Shown one piece after another: positions 20,991 through 32,067 of a stretch of 64,000 bases of DNA. The position numbers were made by a program, and so were the translations under genes. The number at the start of each line of letters is the position of its first letter. The stretch's first letter is position 1. Origin of the DNA: Fagopyrum homotropicum (lineage: Eukaryota > Streptophyta > Magnoliopsida > Caryophyllales > Polygonaceae); assembly GCA_033239125.1 (NCBI GenBank), contig BSWB01000005.1, forward strand, positions 97,649,994-97,713,993, in the 5' to 3' direction. The notes beneath the pieces are model-generated. The model searched no databases, was not told the DNA's origin, and saw only the letters and a program-made list of their open reading frames with translations.

Positions 20991-22970
20991 AGATCTATCA
21001 ACTAGTTGGACAACAATCCGGATTTCAAAAAGTGACCCAAGGCCAAGATATTGGTAAATGGAGTAAGGAAGCACATTAATGGACGCACCTAAATCAAGCA
21101 TCGTTTTGTCAAAGCGAGTTTCGCCAATGACACAAGGAATGCTCACCATGCCCGGGTCACTATACTTCTTGGGCATTCGTCGTTGGAAGATAATTGACAC
21201 GAGCTCACTCACTTGGACTTTTTGCTTTCCCTTCAGCTTCTGGTTCCTCTTGATCATGCAAAGTTCCTTCAAAACCGAGCATATTTAGGGATACTCTTCA
21301 CAAGTTTCAAAAGTGGAATGTTTACCTCACATTTGAAAAAGGTCTTAATAAGATCCTTATCTTCTATCACACTTCGCTCATTGAGTGCTTCTGGGAAAGG
21401 AGCAAGAAGTTTTTTAGCATACAACGGGGGAAAACTAGACCGGATGTAAGAATCCTCTTTAGCAGAACCCTCTGTCGACTTTTCCGCAGGGGCGCTAGCT
21501 TGCAGGCGCAGGGGCGGCTCAGGGGCGGCTCAGGGGCTGTCACCGCAGAGGCGGTGACATCCAGCCGTAGGGGCGGTGTCTATGTAGAGGGGTACGCAGT
21601 TGCAGTCGTAGGGGTGGCTGTGGGGCGTAAGAATTGTCAGAGGGTTTTTCTTTTGATTCAAAGGTTGGCTTTGGATGGACTTGCCTCCCGCTCCTCAATG
21701 TTAGAGCACTAACATTCTCCTTAGGGTTTATGATAGTTTGGGAGGGCAAGTTCCCCGAGGATCGAGCTTCGATCCTTGTGATAGCCTCCGCCATTTGTCC
21801 AACCTGTTTTTCTAGGTTCTTGATGCTAGATTATGTGGTTTGGACATGAGTAGCAAAGTGTTTAGTCAAAACCTGCAGCACATCTTCAGTGGATTGAGAC
21901 TTACCTCCGCATGGGTGTTGGTTTTGTTGATCCCTCCACCGGTAGTTTTGTTGATCAAGCCAATTTGGCATGTAATTCTGCGCATATGGATCATTCCGTT
22001 GACGTTGCTGTTGTTGTTTACCATATCCTACAACATTCACCTCAGTAACTTCATCTTGGACTTGTGGACACAAGTCCGTGGGGTGGAAAGGGTCGGCACA
22101 AACTCCACAAGCCTTGAGTTGTTGTGGAGTTCCCATCAAGGTTAATTCTTAACCATCTTCTTCAATTCAGCAATTTCAATGGATATATCAAAACGGTTGG
22201 GATGTACAACATGTACGCCCTTTTTGGTAGAAGTCCTACCAAAGTTCCTAGTTCCTTCCGCTAATTTCTGCATTTTATCCAAAGCAAGTTCAAGAGTAGT
22301 GTTCAAGATATTACCTCCATAAGCGGCGTCAACGATCCTCCTCTCATTGTCGAGAAAACCATTGTACAAGTACAAGACTAGATCTTGGGTAGAGTACTCA
22401 TGGAAATGACAACTTGATCGCAATCTTGCGAAACGTTCGAAGTACTCATAAAGAGTTTCGTTTGCTTCTTGATCTATGTTGCTTATTGCCTTCTTCAAGC
22501 TATTTGCCTTCTTCGCGGGGAAGTACTTCTCCAAGAAGGCCTTGTGGAGGCTCTCCCATGTGTCAATGCTCCCGGATAGAAGATGATAATACTAATCGTC
22601 CGCCCCATCTTTGAGAGTGGAGCCAAACGCCCGCATTTTGATTTGTTCTTCGGTGACGTTTGTCGGCTTCATGCTCATACACACGGTATGGAACTTCCCA
22701 AGATGTTTATTGGGTCTTCTCCACTCAACCCATGGAAAGATGGGAGCAAGTGGATCAACCCCGATTTGCACTCAAAATTGACTCCTTCTCCAATCGCCGG
22801 TATGGTGACCGCAAGTGGGTATTGAGTCAAATCGGGCTAAGTGAGTTGGCGAGAGTTCGGTTGGCCATCTCTTCACGAGTTTGTTGTTGCCTCCGTTATC
22901 AATTGTGCATTCTTTCGATTTCTGGATCAAAAGGAGCAAAATCTGAGTTAGTAGCACGGGTTTGAACCAT
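20990..22970 (-). pseudogene. Gag-protease of Athila-like element X
   Basis: Gag begins at the ATG at 22970 (MVQTRATNSDFAPFDPEIER) and is soon hit by stops. The capsid-like part is readable at 22600-22140 (FLEKYFPAKKANSLKKAI, ETLYEYFERFARLRSSC). A CCHC zinc knuckle of the form C-x2-C-x4-H-x4-C (CGVCADPFHPTDLC) lies at about 22070-22110, followed by a glutamine-rich segment. A proline-rich spacer after ALTLRSGRQ (about 21700) is coded through the GC-rich palindromic words at 21490-21600. The protease follows, with active-site motif LDLGASINVLP near 21090, and ends at the junction near 20990. Numerous stops make it non-functional. Confidence 0.85.
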
Positions 22971-23028
22971 GAAAATGGTCCAAACCAATAATCAATACTC
23001 AAAAATAAATCAAAACAATAACTAAGAC

Positions 23029-23046
23029 TCCCCGGCAACGGCGCCA
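23029..23046 (-). promoter_or_regulatory. Primer-binding site of element X
   Basis: On the minus strand the sequence reads TGGCGCCGTTGCCGGGGA, four bases from the inner edge of the X 5' LTR at 23051. It shows that X is on the minus strand and that the LTR to its right is the 5' LTR. Confidence 0.9.
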
Positions 23047-23764
23047 AATTTGACGAGGCTAAAAACCTATGGTCGTTGTCTTTTAGGTTTAGTTAAAGTT
23101 GATTACCTAACGTTACACTAACCGGATTGTATAGTGTAAGTAAGGGTCGAACTTAAGAGAGTCTAGTCGAATTTTGATTAGATTAAATTACCAAATTGTA
23201 ACCAATGAGGGGGGGGGGGTATGGATTGTAACAAAACAAGACAAAAGCACATAAAAATTAAACAAAGATGGTGATAATAGATATGGAAATAAGAGCTACA
23301 CTAGGTTGGATCTTAGCATGGACACTATTTGGTTGGTTCTTTTTATAAGTTATTCACAAAAGTCTCATCTTGATCTTAGATATGTGTTGAGTCAACCGGC
23401 ATCAAAACAACTTAACGAGATTATTGATCCTTAAACCTACAAGATCAAAGCACAAGTTAGCATTCTAGTAAAGACAAAGAGATATAAAGAATGAATAAAC
23501 AAACCGTTGATTCTTCTTTATAGTTATATTCCTTTCCTTTAAGTAATCACAACCAACTTTTACCTAAAAGTTTACTACTTGATTAAGGACCCGAACCCGG
23601 AAACGATTAATCCTAGTACTTTGTATGCATTAGGCACTTAAGGTGATCAATCTAAGTGATAAGAGGCATACAAACTTAAGTTAAAGCTCTAGGAAATATA
23701 ACACAAATTGACTGAATAAAACTTATATTATAAAAGAATTATAACCAAGTAGCAATGCATCTTC

Positions 23765-23960
23765 CACTACAAAAAATAAATAGATTTGCGACGGAGGTTT
23801 GCGTCGGCATAAGTTAGCCGACGCCATTGAGCCATTTTTGCGACGGCTAGATGACGGCATTACATGCCGTCGTTTATTTTGCGACCGCGGAATTTTCCCG
23901 TCACAAATAGTAGATCAACTTGCGACAGGGTTTAGATGCCGTCGTTAAAAAAATTGCATT
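23765..23960 (+). repeat. Left CACTA terminal and subterminal repeats
   Basis: The inverted terminal repeat (about 19 bp) is followed by at least six copies of TTTGCGACGG or GCCGTCG variants in both orientations. These are the expected binding sites for CACTA-encoded DNA-binding protein. Confidence 0.85.
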
Positions 23961-24299
23961 TGCGTCGGATCTTGATGAGTGTCGCAAAAAAGCATAGGCC
24001 AGTGAATTAAAAAAAATTAAAATAATAATTCACTTTATTCAGCCTTTTTTCAGCCAAGAGGTAAAAATTGGACTTGGTCCTAGAACCTTTATCCCCTTCG
24101 TCCCTTTCACGTTATTCTCATAGGTGCTCCTCAATATGACAATTTTCAATCCCTTCCACCATTGTTGCTCTTCAATCGAAGGTATCTCTTCGCCTCTTCT
24201 TCATCTCTTCGTTGTTTCGTTTGTGATTTTTGTTGTTTTTGATTCTCATCCTTCTTCTCTTTTTGGAGTTTGATTTTATAATTCTAATGACCTAACCAA

Positions 24300-24692
24300 T
24301 CAAATCGGTTTAAATTATCATCTCTTCGGGAGTTGCTGGACTTCGGAGCCTCCGACATGGTCATCATTCTCATAAACAACAAGTCCGACTTGTCAGCCTC
24401 AACAGAGATTGAGGAAGACAAAACTCGAAGCTTAGCCGAGAGTGAGGGCCTTTGTTTCATGGATACATCAGCCTTGGAGAACCAAAACGTGGAAGAGGCA
24501 TTCTTGCAAATGATCTCTAAGATATACGAGATTGCTAGCCACAAAGCTATTGAGTTGAAGATTGCTGCTCGTGATCTTGGTGTTAATGGTGATGGGTTCA
24601 ATCTGACTGGGTCGCTTATTTCCGGGAAGGAGATTGTGGATGTGCATGAGGTTTCTGAGACTAAACGAACGGGTTTTTGTTGCTCGAATTGA
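24300..24692 (+). pseudogene. Captured Rab GTPase (RABA/Rab11-type) C-terminal exon
   Basis: The frame encodes the second half of a small Rab GTPase. It has the guanine-specificity motif NNKSDL (normally NKxD in family terms), the SA-loop (MDTSALENQNVEEAF), a hypervariable tail and a C-terminal CCSN that matches the double-cysteine prenylation signal of plant RABA proteins. It ends at a natural stop (24690-24692). The P-loop and switch regions are missing, so it cannot be a working GTPase. The frame is open and well preserved, which suggests fairly recent capture. The RABA subclass is inferred from the tail. Confidence 0.8.
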
Positions 24693-24871
24693 TTTATTGG
24701 TATTGAGATTTCGATTTGTATAGCAAAAGGAGGCGTTGAGATGTTTGATTATGATTTGTGGTGGTGCTATTAATGATTGATTTTTTGATGAGCCTTTTCC
24801 CATATTTTCTTTTGTATCGTTATTTAGTTGACACTTAATAAGTTTGATTGCCTTTGCCATTCTCTCTGGCC

Positions 24872-25520
24872 ATGCTACAGGTACTTGGAGTCTTCTAGCT
24901 ACCGAGAACTTACAACTCCTGTAAGAGAGGGAGTTGACACACTTTTGATGTACCTCCATAGAACTCTAAACAGTATTGACGATATGGAGAGGTTGGCATC
25001 TTCAGACAATAGCTTATTGTGGTATGTTTTCTTATTGCTTGTATCTTTCTTTATATATGAACTGAATTTGTGCATCATTTCCGCATCAAAACACGAGGTG
25101 TTTAATATGTTGTAACATGAAGTTAACCTTCATCGCATTCTGATTTTCATGATCCCGGCTGAAGCTCCTTTCACTATAAAAATGGAATGAAAAAGACTAG
25201 AGGAGAAGCCTCTGTTTGAAATTCATTGTTGACCATTGGGGGCATTGGGTACAACTAGAACATTTAGTGCTACTGAAGTTTTTTCAGTATGTACCAGAAG
25301 TTTTTGGTTATCTATTGACAGAAGGTTTCTTACTAAGTAACTAGCCTTTGGCAAATATACATGGCATACCTCATGAAATTGAAACTAGTTGGAAATTCTA
25401 GCTGCTTTATCTGGACAATGATTGTTTTCGGGGGGGGGGGGTTTGATTCTTTCATCATTTATATCTTTCTGAAGATGGAAGCTCTGTTAGAAGAATCAGG
25501 GCATATAATTAAGGACACTT
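24872..25520 (+). pseudogene. Captured VPS3/VPS39 (TGFBRAP1-like) fragment, part 1
   Basis: One exon-like stretch (about 24880-25020) reads RYLESSSYRELTTPVREGVD and TLLMYLHRTLNSIDDMERLA. It is followed by intron-like sequence and the next exon start (MEALLEESGHI, about 25473-25505). Both recall the plant vacuolar sorting protein VPS3 / TGF-beta-receptor-associated protein 1 family, a subunit of a tethering complex in endosome-to-vacuole traffic. Only a small part of the gene is present and splice junctions are eroded. A run of 12 G lies in the intron-like part at 25430-25441. Confidence 0.7.
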
Positions 25521-25539
25521 CCTCACTTTCCTCAAACTT

Positions 25540-26640
25540 ACCCTACAGGTCGCTACAAGGTTGTGCTTGTTGAAGACTGATTGGATTTTCTATATGATTC
25601 GTCTGCACTTATTTCTTTGTACGGTCACTTGTTGTACATCTATTCTTCATAGTAGTAGACGTCTGAAAATTTTGTTTTATGATCGTACATCACGCTGCAG
25701 CTATTGTTAGTGATAAGCTTTACATTTCTGGTGGAAGCCGTAATGGACGTCATCTGTCAGATTTTCAGGTTTTAAGCTTTTTTGATTCCTTAGTTCCAAG
25801 TCTCTCTTACATTGGGTCAACCTAACATGCACTTTCAATTGAATTTATTTGCAGGTTTAAGATCTTATGAATTTTTCATGGTCCTCTTTCAAATATACAA
25901 TGGATCCAAATGCTGCTAATTTGGCAAATGGAAACACACCCGAAGTTTTACCTGCCATTTTTTGTCTCAATATGGTAGATATTTGTTAACTGTCTCTAAT
26001 AGATTATTTATTAAAGCATCTTCCCTCTGTTATAGTACCACAGGAAAGATAAAGTGAAAAATGGTGATGTAGTAGGTATCTAAAAATAATGCTTCTTTTT
26101 ACATTTTTTGAAGGTTGCGTGGGGAATCAAACTTCTTGTTCTCGGTGGGCAGTCAAAGGGTTCTTTAAACTACACAATAGGTTTGATAGTGTCATGTTTG
26201 CATGTATTCAGGTTAATTTCTACTTTATTTACATATACTTTGGGCTCATACTTTTGTAGAACCAGTTTCTGTGGTGTATTGTGTGGATGTCAATACACAA
26301 CAATGTAGTTGGTTCTAAATTGATAATGTTTGGTGGAGAAGACGTTAAACGAAAACTTCTTAATGATGTTTATATCCTTGATCTTAACACTATGACATGG
26401 GAGGAAGTAGAACTACAGACCACATAAGGGTATTTTGCTATCACATATCTCCAATATGTGTATCCAGTAATTGCAAAATTGATTTTTTTTATTACATGAT
26501 AGGCAGCAACCTCCCTTCTCCAAGATATGATCACACAGCTGCCTTGCATGCATAATGTTACCTCCTGATATTTGGTGGTTGCTCTCATTCCACTTGTTTT
26601 AACAATCTTCATGTTCTAGACCTGCAAATAGTAATCAATT
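25540..26640 (+). pseudogene. Captured kelch-repeat gene fragment (acyl-CoA-binding protein ACBP4/5-like)
   Basis: At least five exon-like blocks separated by introns encode kelch repeats: IVHHAAAIVSDKLYISGGSR (25686-25770), a block near 25857-25970 (WSSFKYTMDPNAANLANGN), VAWGIKLLVLGGQSKGSLNY (about 26112), VGSKLIMFGGEDVKRKLLND (26309-26425), and SPRYDHTAALHA, then a stop, then LLIFGGCSHSTCFNNLHVLD (26500-26625). The order and wording recall the kelch half of plant acyl-CoA-binding proteins with kelch motifs (ACBP4/5). The acyl-CoA-binding domain itself is not present. It interrupts the VPS3-like fragment, which resumes after it. Confidence 0.72.
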
Positions 26641-27229
26641 CTTGTTTTTTATTTTCCTATAGTCCTATACCTTAATCTTTATAACTCATATGCAACAGGC
26701 CCTCTTTTCAGTTCTATCACAAAGTTAATTTGCTAATTATATATGTTTGTACAGGTTTGGAAATTATATAGAGTGGGTACTAGTGTTTTGTCTCTAGAAG
26801 ATATTTCTTTTCCCTCATAACATTCACTTCTCTAGTGTGTCACATGAGACCACCCTTTGTCTCTGTAATGCTTCTTTTCAATTAATATTTTTGTCTAAAA
26901 TAATTCAGTTAATTGTTCTCTTCACGTGGCTGAATCTTGCTTTTCTACTTTAAGTGTCACATTCCTCAATTTGGTTATGTGATCTTAATTTGACCTTGGG
27001 TCTTTTTTATTTTTGTTGATTCACATATGGGCTCAATCCTTAAACTAAAAAAAATCATTCTCGTATAGTATAATTTAAAAAGAAATAAAAAATCATTCTC
27101 AAAATTTTTATTTTTGTTGAGTCACATCATATACTCATGGTTGCTTAAATTGATGCTTTTGGCGTAGTAACTCTAGAACTTTCTACGCCTAAATGAAACC
27201 TTTTTATCGAGTCCTCATGTTGCCTTTAT

Positions 27230-27910
27230 ATGCAGATACCTTCAATGGTTGATAGAGGATCAAGATCCTAATGACACCCAGTTTCATACTTTGTATGCTC
27301 TCTCACTTGCCAAATCCGCTCTTGAAGCTGTTGAAATGGGAGCTTCCCTGAGTAATTCTAATAACTAGAAGCTGGAGGTGGCAAATAACGATGGTTCTGA
27401 AAGATTTAAGATATTTGACAATTCCGTCCGGGAACGGTTGTAGATTTTTTTGCACTCTTATGACTTGTATGATCCAGAAGAAATCCTTGAGTTAATTGAA
27501 GGATCAGAATTATGGTTGGAAAAGGTGAGTGTTCTCTCCTCCTTGGAAACAAGTCAGTGTTAGCTTGTACCATGATTATCATCAAAGAAAAGCTTGTACA
27601 CCAACCTTGAGTATCTGTTGTAAATTTATAATGTAGAATCACATCGTGCCTATATGCAGCTTGAGCAATATTGTGCTGAGCTTGGACGACCAGATGCCTA
27701 TATGCAGTTTGTTATCTATCCTCTTTTCTACATTTCCTGCATTAATTTCTAGCTGTGATATATTCATTTTCGTAATGTGACGTTGTTGGATCGGGTTGCT
27801 TGACATGTACTTTGATCCCTAGAATGGCAAGGAACTAATGTTTAAAGCTGCAGTAAGGCTTCGGCATAATCACGGAGAATCATTAGATCCTTTGCAAATC
27901 TTAGAGGTAC
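27230..27910 (+). pseudogene. Captured VPS3/VPS39 (TGFBRAP1-like) fragment, part 2
   Basis: Exon-like blocks read YLQWLIEDQDPNDTQFHTLY (27239-27300), then FDNSVRERL, a stop, and DLYDPEEILELIEGSELWLE (27410-27520), then LEQYCAELGRPDAYMQ (27660-27707) and MFKAAVRLRHNHGESLDPLQ (27838-27900). These follow the order of the C-terminal part of the VPS3-like tethering protein, downstream of part 1. Stops at 27366-27368 and 27440-27442 disable it. Intron-like sequences lie between the blocks, so genomic DNA rather than mRNA was captured. Confidence 0.78.
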
Positions 27911-28144
27911 TTCTTGACTATTTCTTGCCCCTCTGTTTCATGTTCTTATTGCTTTCTTGCTCCTTCTTGGGTGGTCCTTTAGGGAATTATTATAAATATG
28001 ATATAGGTATCTTATACAAAGTAACAAAACCACTTTTAGTTTAGGTTACTTTGCACATTATGAGCAATATTTTATTTGACAGTTACTCATATTATGTTTG
28101 TGTTCTATACTTGTTATTGAGCTAACTTATGTGTAAAAATAATG

Positions 28145-28415
28145 TAGAAGGACTTCGAGAAAGAATTAAGGAACCCGAGGACCAACAACACCTTACAATT
28201 GTGAGAGATAAAGTGTTTCACATAGTAATGGGAGAGGACGCTCAAGGTTATTGTCGAACTTACGGTAGAGGTGTCCTCGTACTTCAGTGTACCAATCTGA
28301 ATCAGTAGCACCTACGAACACAACAGATTTCCTACAAAAGCTTTCTGGAGAGATTCTTGAAACTGTGGCTAGAGAGGTAAGGAAAGAAAATGAGGACATG
28401 GCACGAGAATAAAAT
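28145..28415 (+). pseudogene. Possible CACTA second-ORF (transposase_24-like) remnant
   Basis: A short broken frame reads FHIVMGEDAQGYCRTYGRGV (about 28217-28276) and, in another frame, FLQKLSGEILETVAREVRKE (about 28332-28390). The first phrase recalls the region preceding the coiled coil in plant transposase_24-type proteins encoded by CACTA elements. Evidence is thin. Confidence 0.35.
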
Positions 28416-28639
28416 CCAAGTTGATGAAGAAGAAAATACAAGTGAAAACATTTGAGTATTTTGTTTCATTTTGTGTTGTTCACAAGACAAAGTGTTAAAC
28501 ACTTTTGTTTACGGATGAATCTAAAATGAGTCAATTAGTTACTTTTGTTTAGAAACAATATGAAGTATGCATCAATTACGACGGGTGATGATGGTAACTT
28601 TAATTAGTTTTGTGATGATAATTATCAATACCCAATTCA

Positions 28640-29074
28640 GGTGTAACTTTTGCGTCGACATCTAGTCGTCAATAATTAGTGTTAAACGTTTTGCGACAGG
28701 AAATAGTCGTCACAAAGAAAGAATTAAAAAGCGGTAAATTTTTTTCGCGACGGCATGTGCGACGGCGATTTGCCGTCGTAAATGGCTGGAAAATACACGT
28801 CTACGTTTTTGCGACGGGTTTAACCGTCGCAAACCCATCGCAAAAATTAAAATAAGAGCCGACGACACCAATTTTTCGCGACGGTCATCACCGACGAAAT
28901 GCCGTCGCAAGATCTTTAGCGGCGGAAAATAACCGTCGCAAATACCTTTTACGACGGCCCAGTTTGCGTCGGCATTTTTGCCGTCGCAACGCCGTCGCAA
29001 ACAGTTGTTGCCGTCGCAAAAGTACTTTCTGGCGTCGCAAAATACCGTCGCAAAACTATTTATTTTTTGTAGTG
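28640..29074 (-). repeat. Right CACTA subterminal and terminal repeats
   Basis: More than twelve copies of GCCGTCGCAAA or its complement, in both orientations, lead into the terminal inverted repeat. Several adjacent copies can pair into hairpins. Confidence 0.85.
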
Positions 29075-29863
29075 TTCAAAACAACCCAATGTAGCAAAGG
29101 AAGCTAGAAACTCATTACAAGATGGCACTAAGGAAAAAAGAGCTTTTTCAAGAAAATGATGGATGATTCTAGCAATCAGACAAGGGCTCTATTTATACTA
29201 AAAATTACATTAAAAGGGAGTAAATGGGTTGTCTAAACAGCCACCTTAAATGTCATAAAGATGGTGCAAACAGCCGGAGTTAAGTCCTCTGGCGCTAAAC
29301 CGCGGGGGCGGGCTTCAGGGCCATAGGGGCGGTTTAGGCCATAACATTCGATCTTCTTCTTGGCCGGTGGGGAGGCCTGGCAATCCCGCAGGGGAGGGTC
29401 TTTAATAATTCTTGAATGTTTGACTCTTCATCTTCGTGTCGTTTCTGATGACAATCCGCAGGGGCGGCCTAGTGTCAGCGCAGGGGTGGCGACACTAGCT
29501 CTTCGGCTTCACAAGTCCGCAGGCTAAGACGCAAGCAATGGTGCAGGGGCGCTGGCTTCGCTTCTTCAGGGTGAGTCACCGCAGGGGCGGCCAGAGGCGG
29601 CCTCTGGGGCGGTGACAAGCTGGTTCCGGGCGCTGGCGAAGGCACATGCTGCGTTGCCGGAGTATAGTGCCACCGTAGGGTGGTGTGGCACCAAAAACAT
29701 TTCTTTGTTGCTGTTCTTCAACTAATAAGTGTTGCTAATACCTTCTTTTTGCTTCATTTGGACTTCTTCATCTGGATCAAGGTATTAGTAGCACAAACTG
29801 ACTCAAAGACACTAAAAAGACACTAAAAACTATCCTAATTGATAGTGATTCCATCACCTATCA

Positions 29864-32067
29864 CTTAGCCCAACAGTGGTGGAGGACCATGCGGAGTCGA
29901 GCAACCAACTATGATCAGATGGGGAGTATGATTAGAGAGCATGTCTGCCCTACCTCATTGAGGAGGGAGAAACTGCAGGATTTTATTGAGACTGGTTTCG
30001 GGGACGTTCTTGTATCCGAAGCAATCAGGAAGTTCCAATAGGAGCTGGTGTTATTGGGTCCAGCTGACCTCCAGAGGACTAGCATGCGTACCTGTTCTTG
30101 TGTTGACTGAGGCAGAGTACCCGTTCCTACATGGCGGGTTTTCATTGTGATTACTTGACTGATAATCAAGATAGAGCTTCGGCTTGTGAGCAGGAGCGAG
30201 CTGGGCATAGGAGAGCTTCTCATACCGGCGGGTCTAAGAAGAGGCAAAGGATTGGTCAGAGTAGTGGTGGTGCTAAAGTGTCAAGTTCAGGACGGAGCAA
30301 GAGATGCTAGAGTTATCCGTCCACTGCACACGACCAAGTTGTATGCGTGTGAAAATCTAACGGAAGTGCTTCAACTATGGAGATTCGGGACATATGAGGC
30401 TTGAGTGCCCACGACCGCTATTGACTTGCTTCTCTTGTGGCAAGCTAGGTCATCGAGTTGTTTATTGTCGTCAAGGCAAGTTGTCGTCTCAACAGGTTTC
30501 TTCCCCTTCCAGTGTTGCTGGGGGCAACCAAAGGTCGTCTCCATATCAGGGGCAATAGTAGTGAGCCCCAGATCAATCGGCTACTCAGGGTTCTGTACTA
30601 GGGCCGAGTAGAGGCAAAGGCCGTGGTGGAGGTACCACAGATGCTAGAGGAGAATAGGCTCGTGTTTTTAGTTGCGGAGTGCTGAGGAGCCACCAGCGCC
30701 AGCAGCTACGGTACCATTTGTATTAATGGTTTACCTGTTAGAGTTCTTTTTTATATGGGTGCTACACACTCATTTATTTCCGATGCATGCGTTGAGCGTT
30801 TGGCCTTAGATACGATAGAGGGGATAACCTTTATTATAGGGTTACCCGATGGTAGTAGGGTCAGAGGTACCCGCAAGATACATGATTGTCCCATTCGTTT
30901 AGTGACTCGTATGTTGCTTGTCTACTACTTTGTCATGTCATTAGACCATGTAGAAGTCATTTTGGGGATGGATTGGATGAACCGTCATGATGCGGTCCTT
31001 GATACTGGTAGACAGACCGTGTCGGTCACTATCGCGATGGATCTGGTTGAGGTTTTCCGAGGTTGCGACCTTGGAAAATCTGGTACGATTATCGGCACAG
31101 TTTGAGGGGCGAGGCTGATTGCACAGGGTTGTGAGGTCTTTTGGTGTTATACCATGAAGAAGGGCTAGCGTCCAGCATTACAAGATACTCCCGTCGTGTG
31201 CGAGTTCACCGACGTTTTTGACAAGCCGTCTAGCTTACCGCCATAGCGGAGTGTGGATTTTGGTATAGAGTTGGAGCCAGGGACGAGACCGATCTCAAAG
31301 GCCCCATATTGTATGGCACCTATCGAGCTGTTAGAGTTGAAGAAGCAACTCGATGAGTTGGTTGAGAAGGGCTTTATACTCCCTAGCGTTTCCTCTTGGT
31401 GTGCACTTATCCTCTTCGTATGGAAGAAGGACGGATCATTGAGGTTGTGTATCGACTACAGAGAGTTAAACAAGATGACCATCAAGAACAAGTACCCGCT
31501 ACCCCGTATTGACGATTTGCTGGATTAGCTACAAGGAGATTTTGTGTTCTCTACGATTGACTTGTGCTCTAGATATCACCAGCTGAGGGTGAGAGAGCAG
31601 GATATACATAAGATGGCATTTCGGACTCAATATGGTCACTACGGGTTTGTAGTGATGCCATTCGGGCTCATGAATGCGCCTGCCGTCTTTATGGAGTTGA
31701 TGAATGACATCTTCATCAACTTCCTGGATCAGTTTGTAGTGGTTTTCATTGATGATATCCTGGTGTACTCTCGTAGTAGAGAGGAACACGCAGTGCACTT
31801 AAGGGCAGTTTTGCGAGTTCTGCAAGATAGAGAGTTATATGCCAAGCTCTCTAACTACGAGTTCTGGATGTCTGAGGTGGCCTTTCTAGGTCATGTGGTT
31901 TTCGCTGAAGGGATCAAGGTTGATCCGGTGAAGATTGAGGCTATTACAGCATGGATGACTCCGACGAATGTCAAGGAAGTGCGTAGCTTCCTTGTCTTAG
32001 CTGGATATTACATTAGATTTGTGGAAGGGTTTTCAATGATTGCCCAACCACTTACCAACCTGTTGAG
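29864..32067 (+). pseudogene. Tekay chromovirus gag-protease-RT remnant (T2)
   Basis: The segment starts in mid-gag (QWWRTMRSRA at 29876, matching the gag of T1), runs through broken nucleocapsid sequence, then the protease (MGATHSFISD at 30755, where the expected catalytic Asp of the DTGA-type motif reads Met; GMDWMNRHDAVLD near 30966). Reverse transcriptase follows (LCIDYRELNKMTIKNKYPLP near 31450, VFIDDILVYSRSREE near 31742, FLGHVVFAEGIKVDP near 31887). It ends in the connection to RNase H (LTNLLS) exactly where the LTR at 32068 begins. Many stops and shifts. Both ends are cut by X-family LTRs, so T2 predates them. Confidence 0.88.

Larger units (their letters stand above)
23765..29074 (+). 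mobile_element. CACTA (En/Spm-type) DNA transposon carrying host gene fragments
   Basis: Terminal inverted repeats start CACTACAAAAAATAAATAG at 23765 and end with its complement at 29074. A 3-bp target duplication TTC flanks the element (23762-23764 and 29075-29077), as expected for CACTA elements. Subterminal regions are dense in GCGACGG and CCGTCGC motifs. The 5310-bp interior has no intact transposase. It holds pieces of at least three unrelated plant genes with introns (listed separately) and a weak trace of a transposase_24-like ORF. It sits inside the X LTR and is therefore younger. Mobilisation would need transposase in trans. Confidence 0.92.
23051..29863 (-). mobile_element. 5' LTR of Athila-like element X, split by a CACTA element
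   Basis: The LTR pieces are 23051-23764 and 29078-29863, together about 1500 bp. They match the X-family LTRs at 32068-33639 and 48771-50247. Shared landmarks are AGTAAGGGTCGAA near the inner edge, GACCCGAACCCGGAA (about 23588) and the outer end reading TGATAGGTGATGGAATC on the minus strand. The right part (29290-29690) is packed with CGCAGGGGCGG words, which form compound hairpins. A run of 11 G lies at 23209-23219. Confidence 0.85.
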
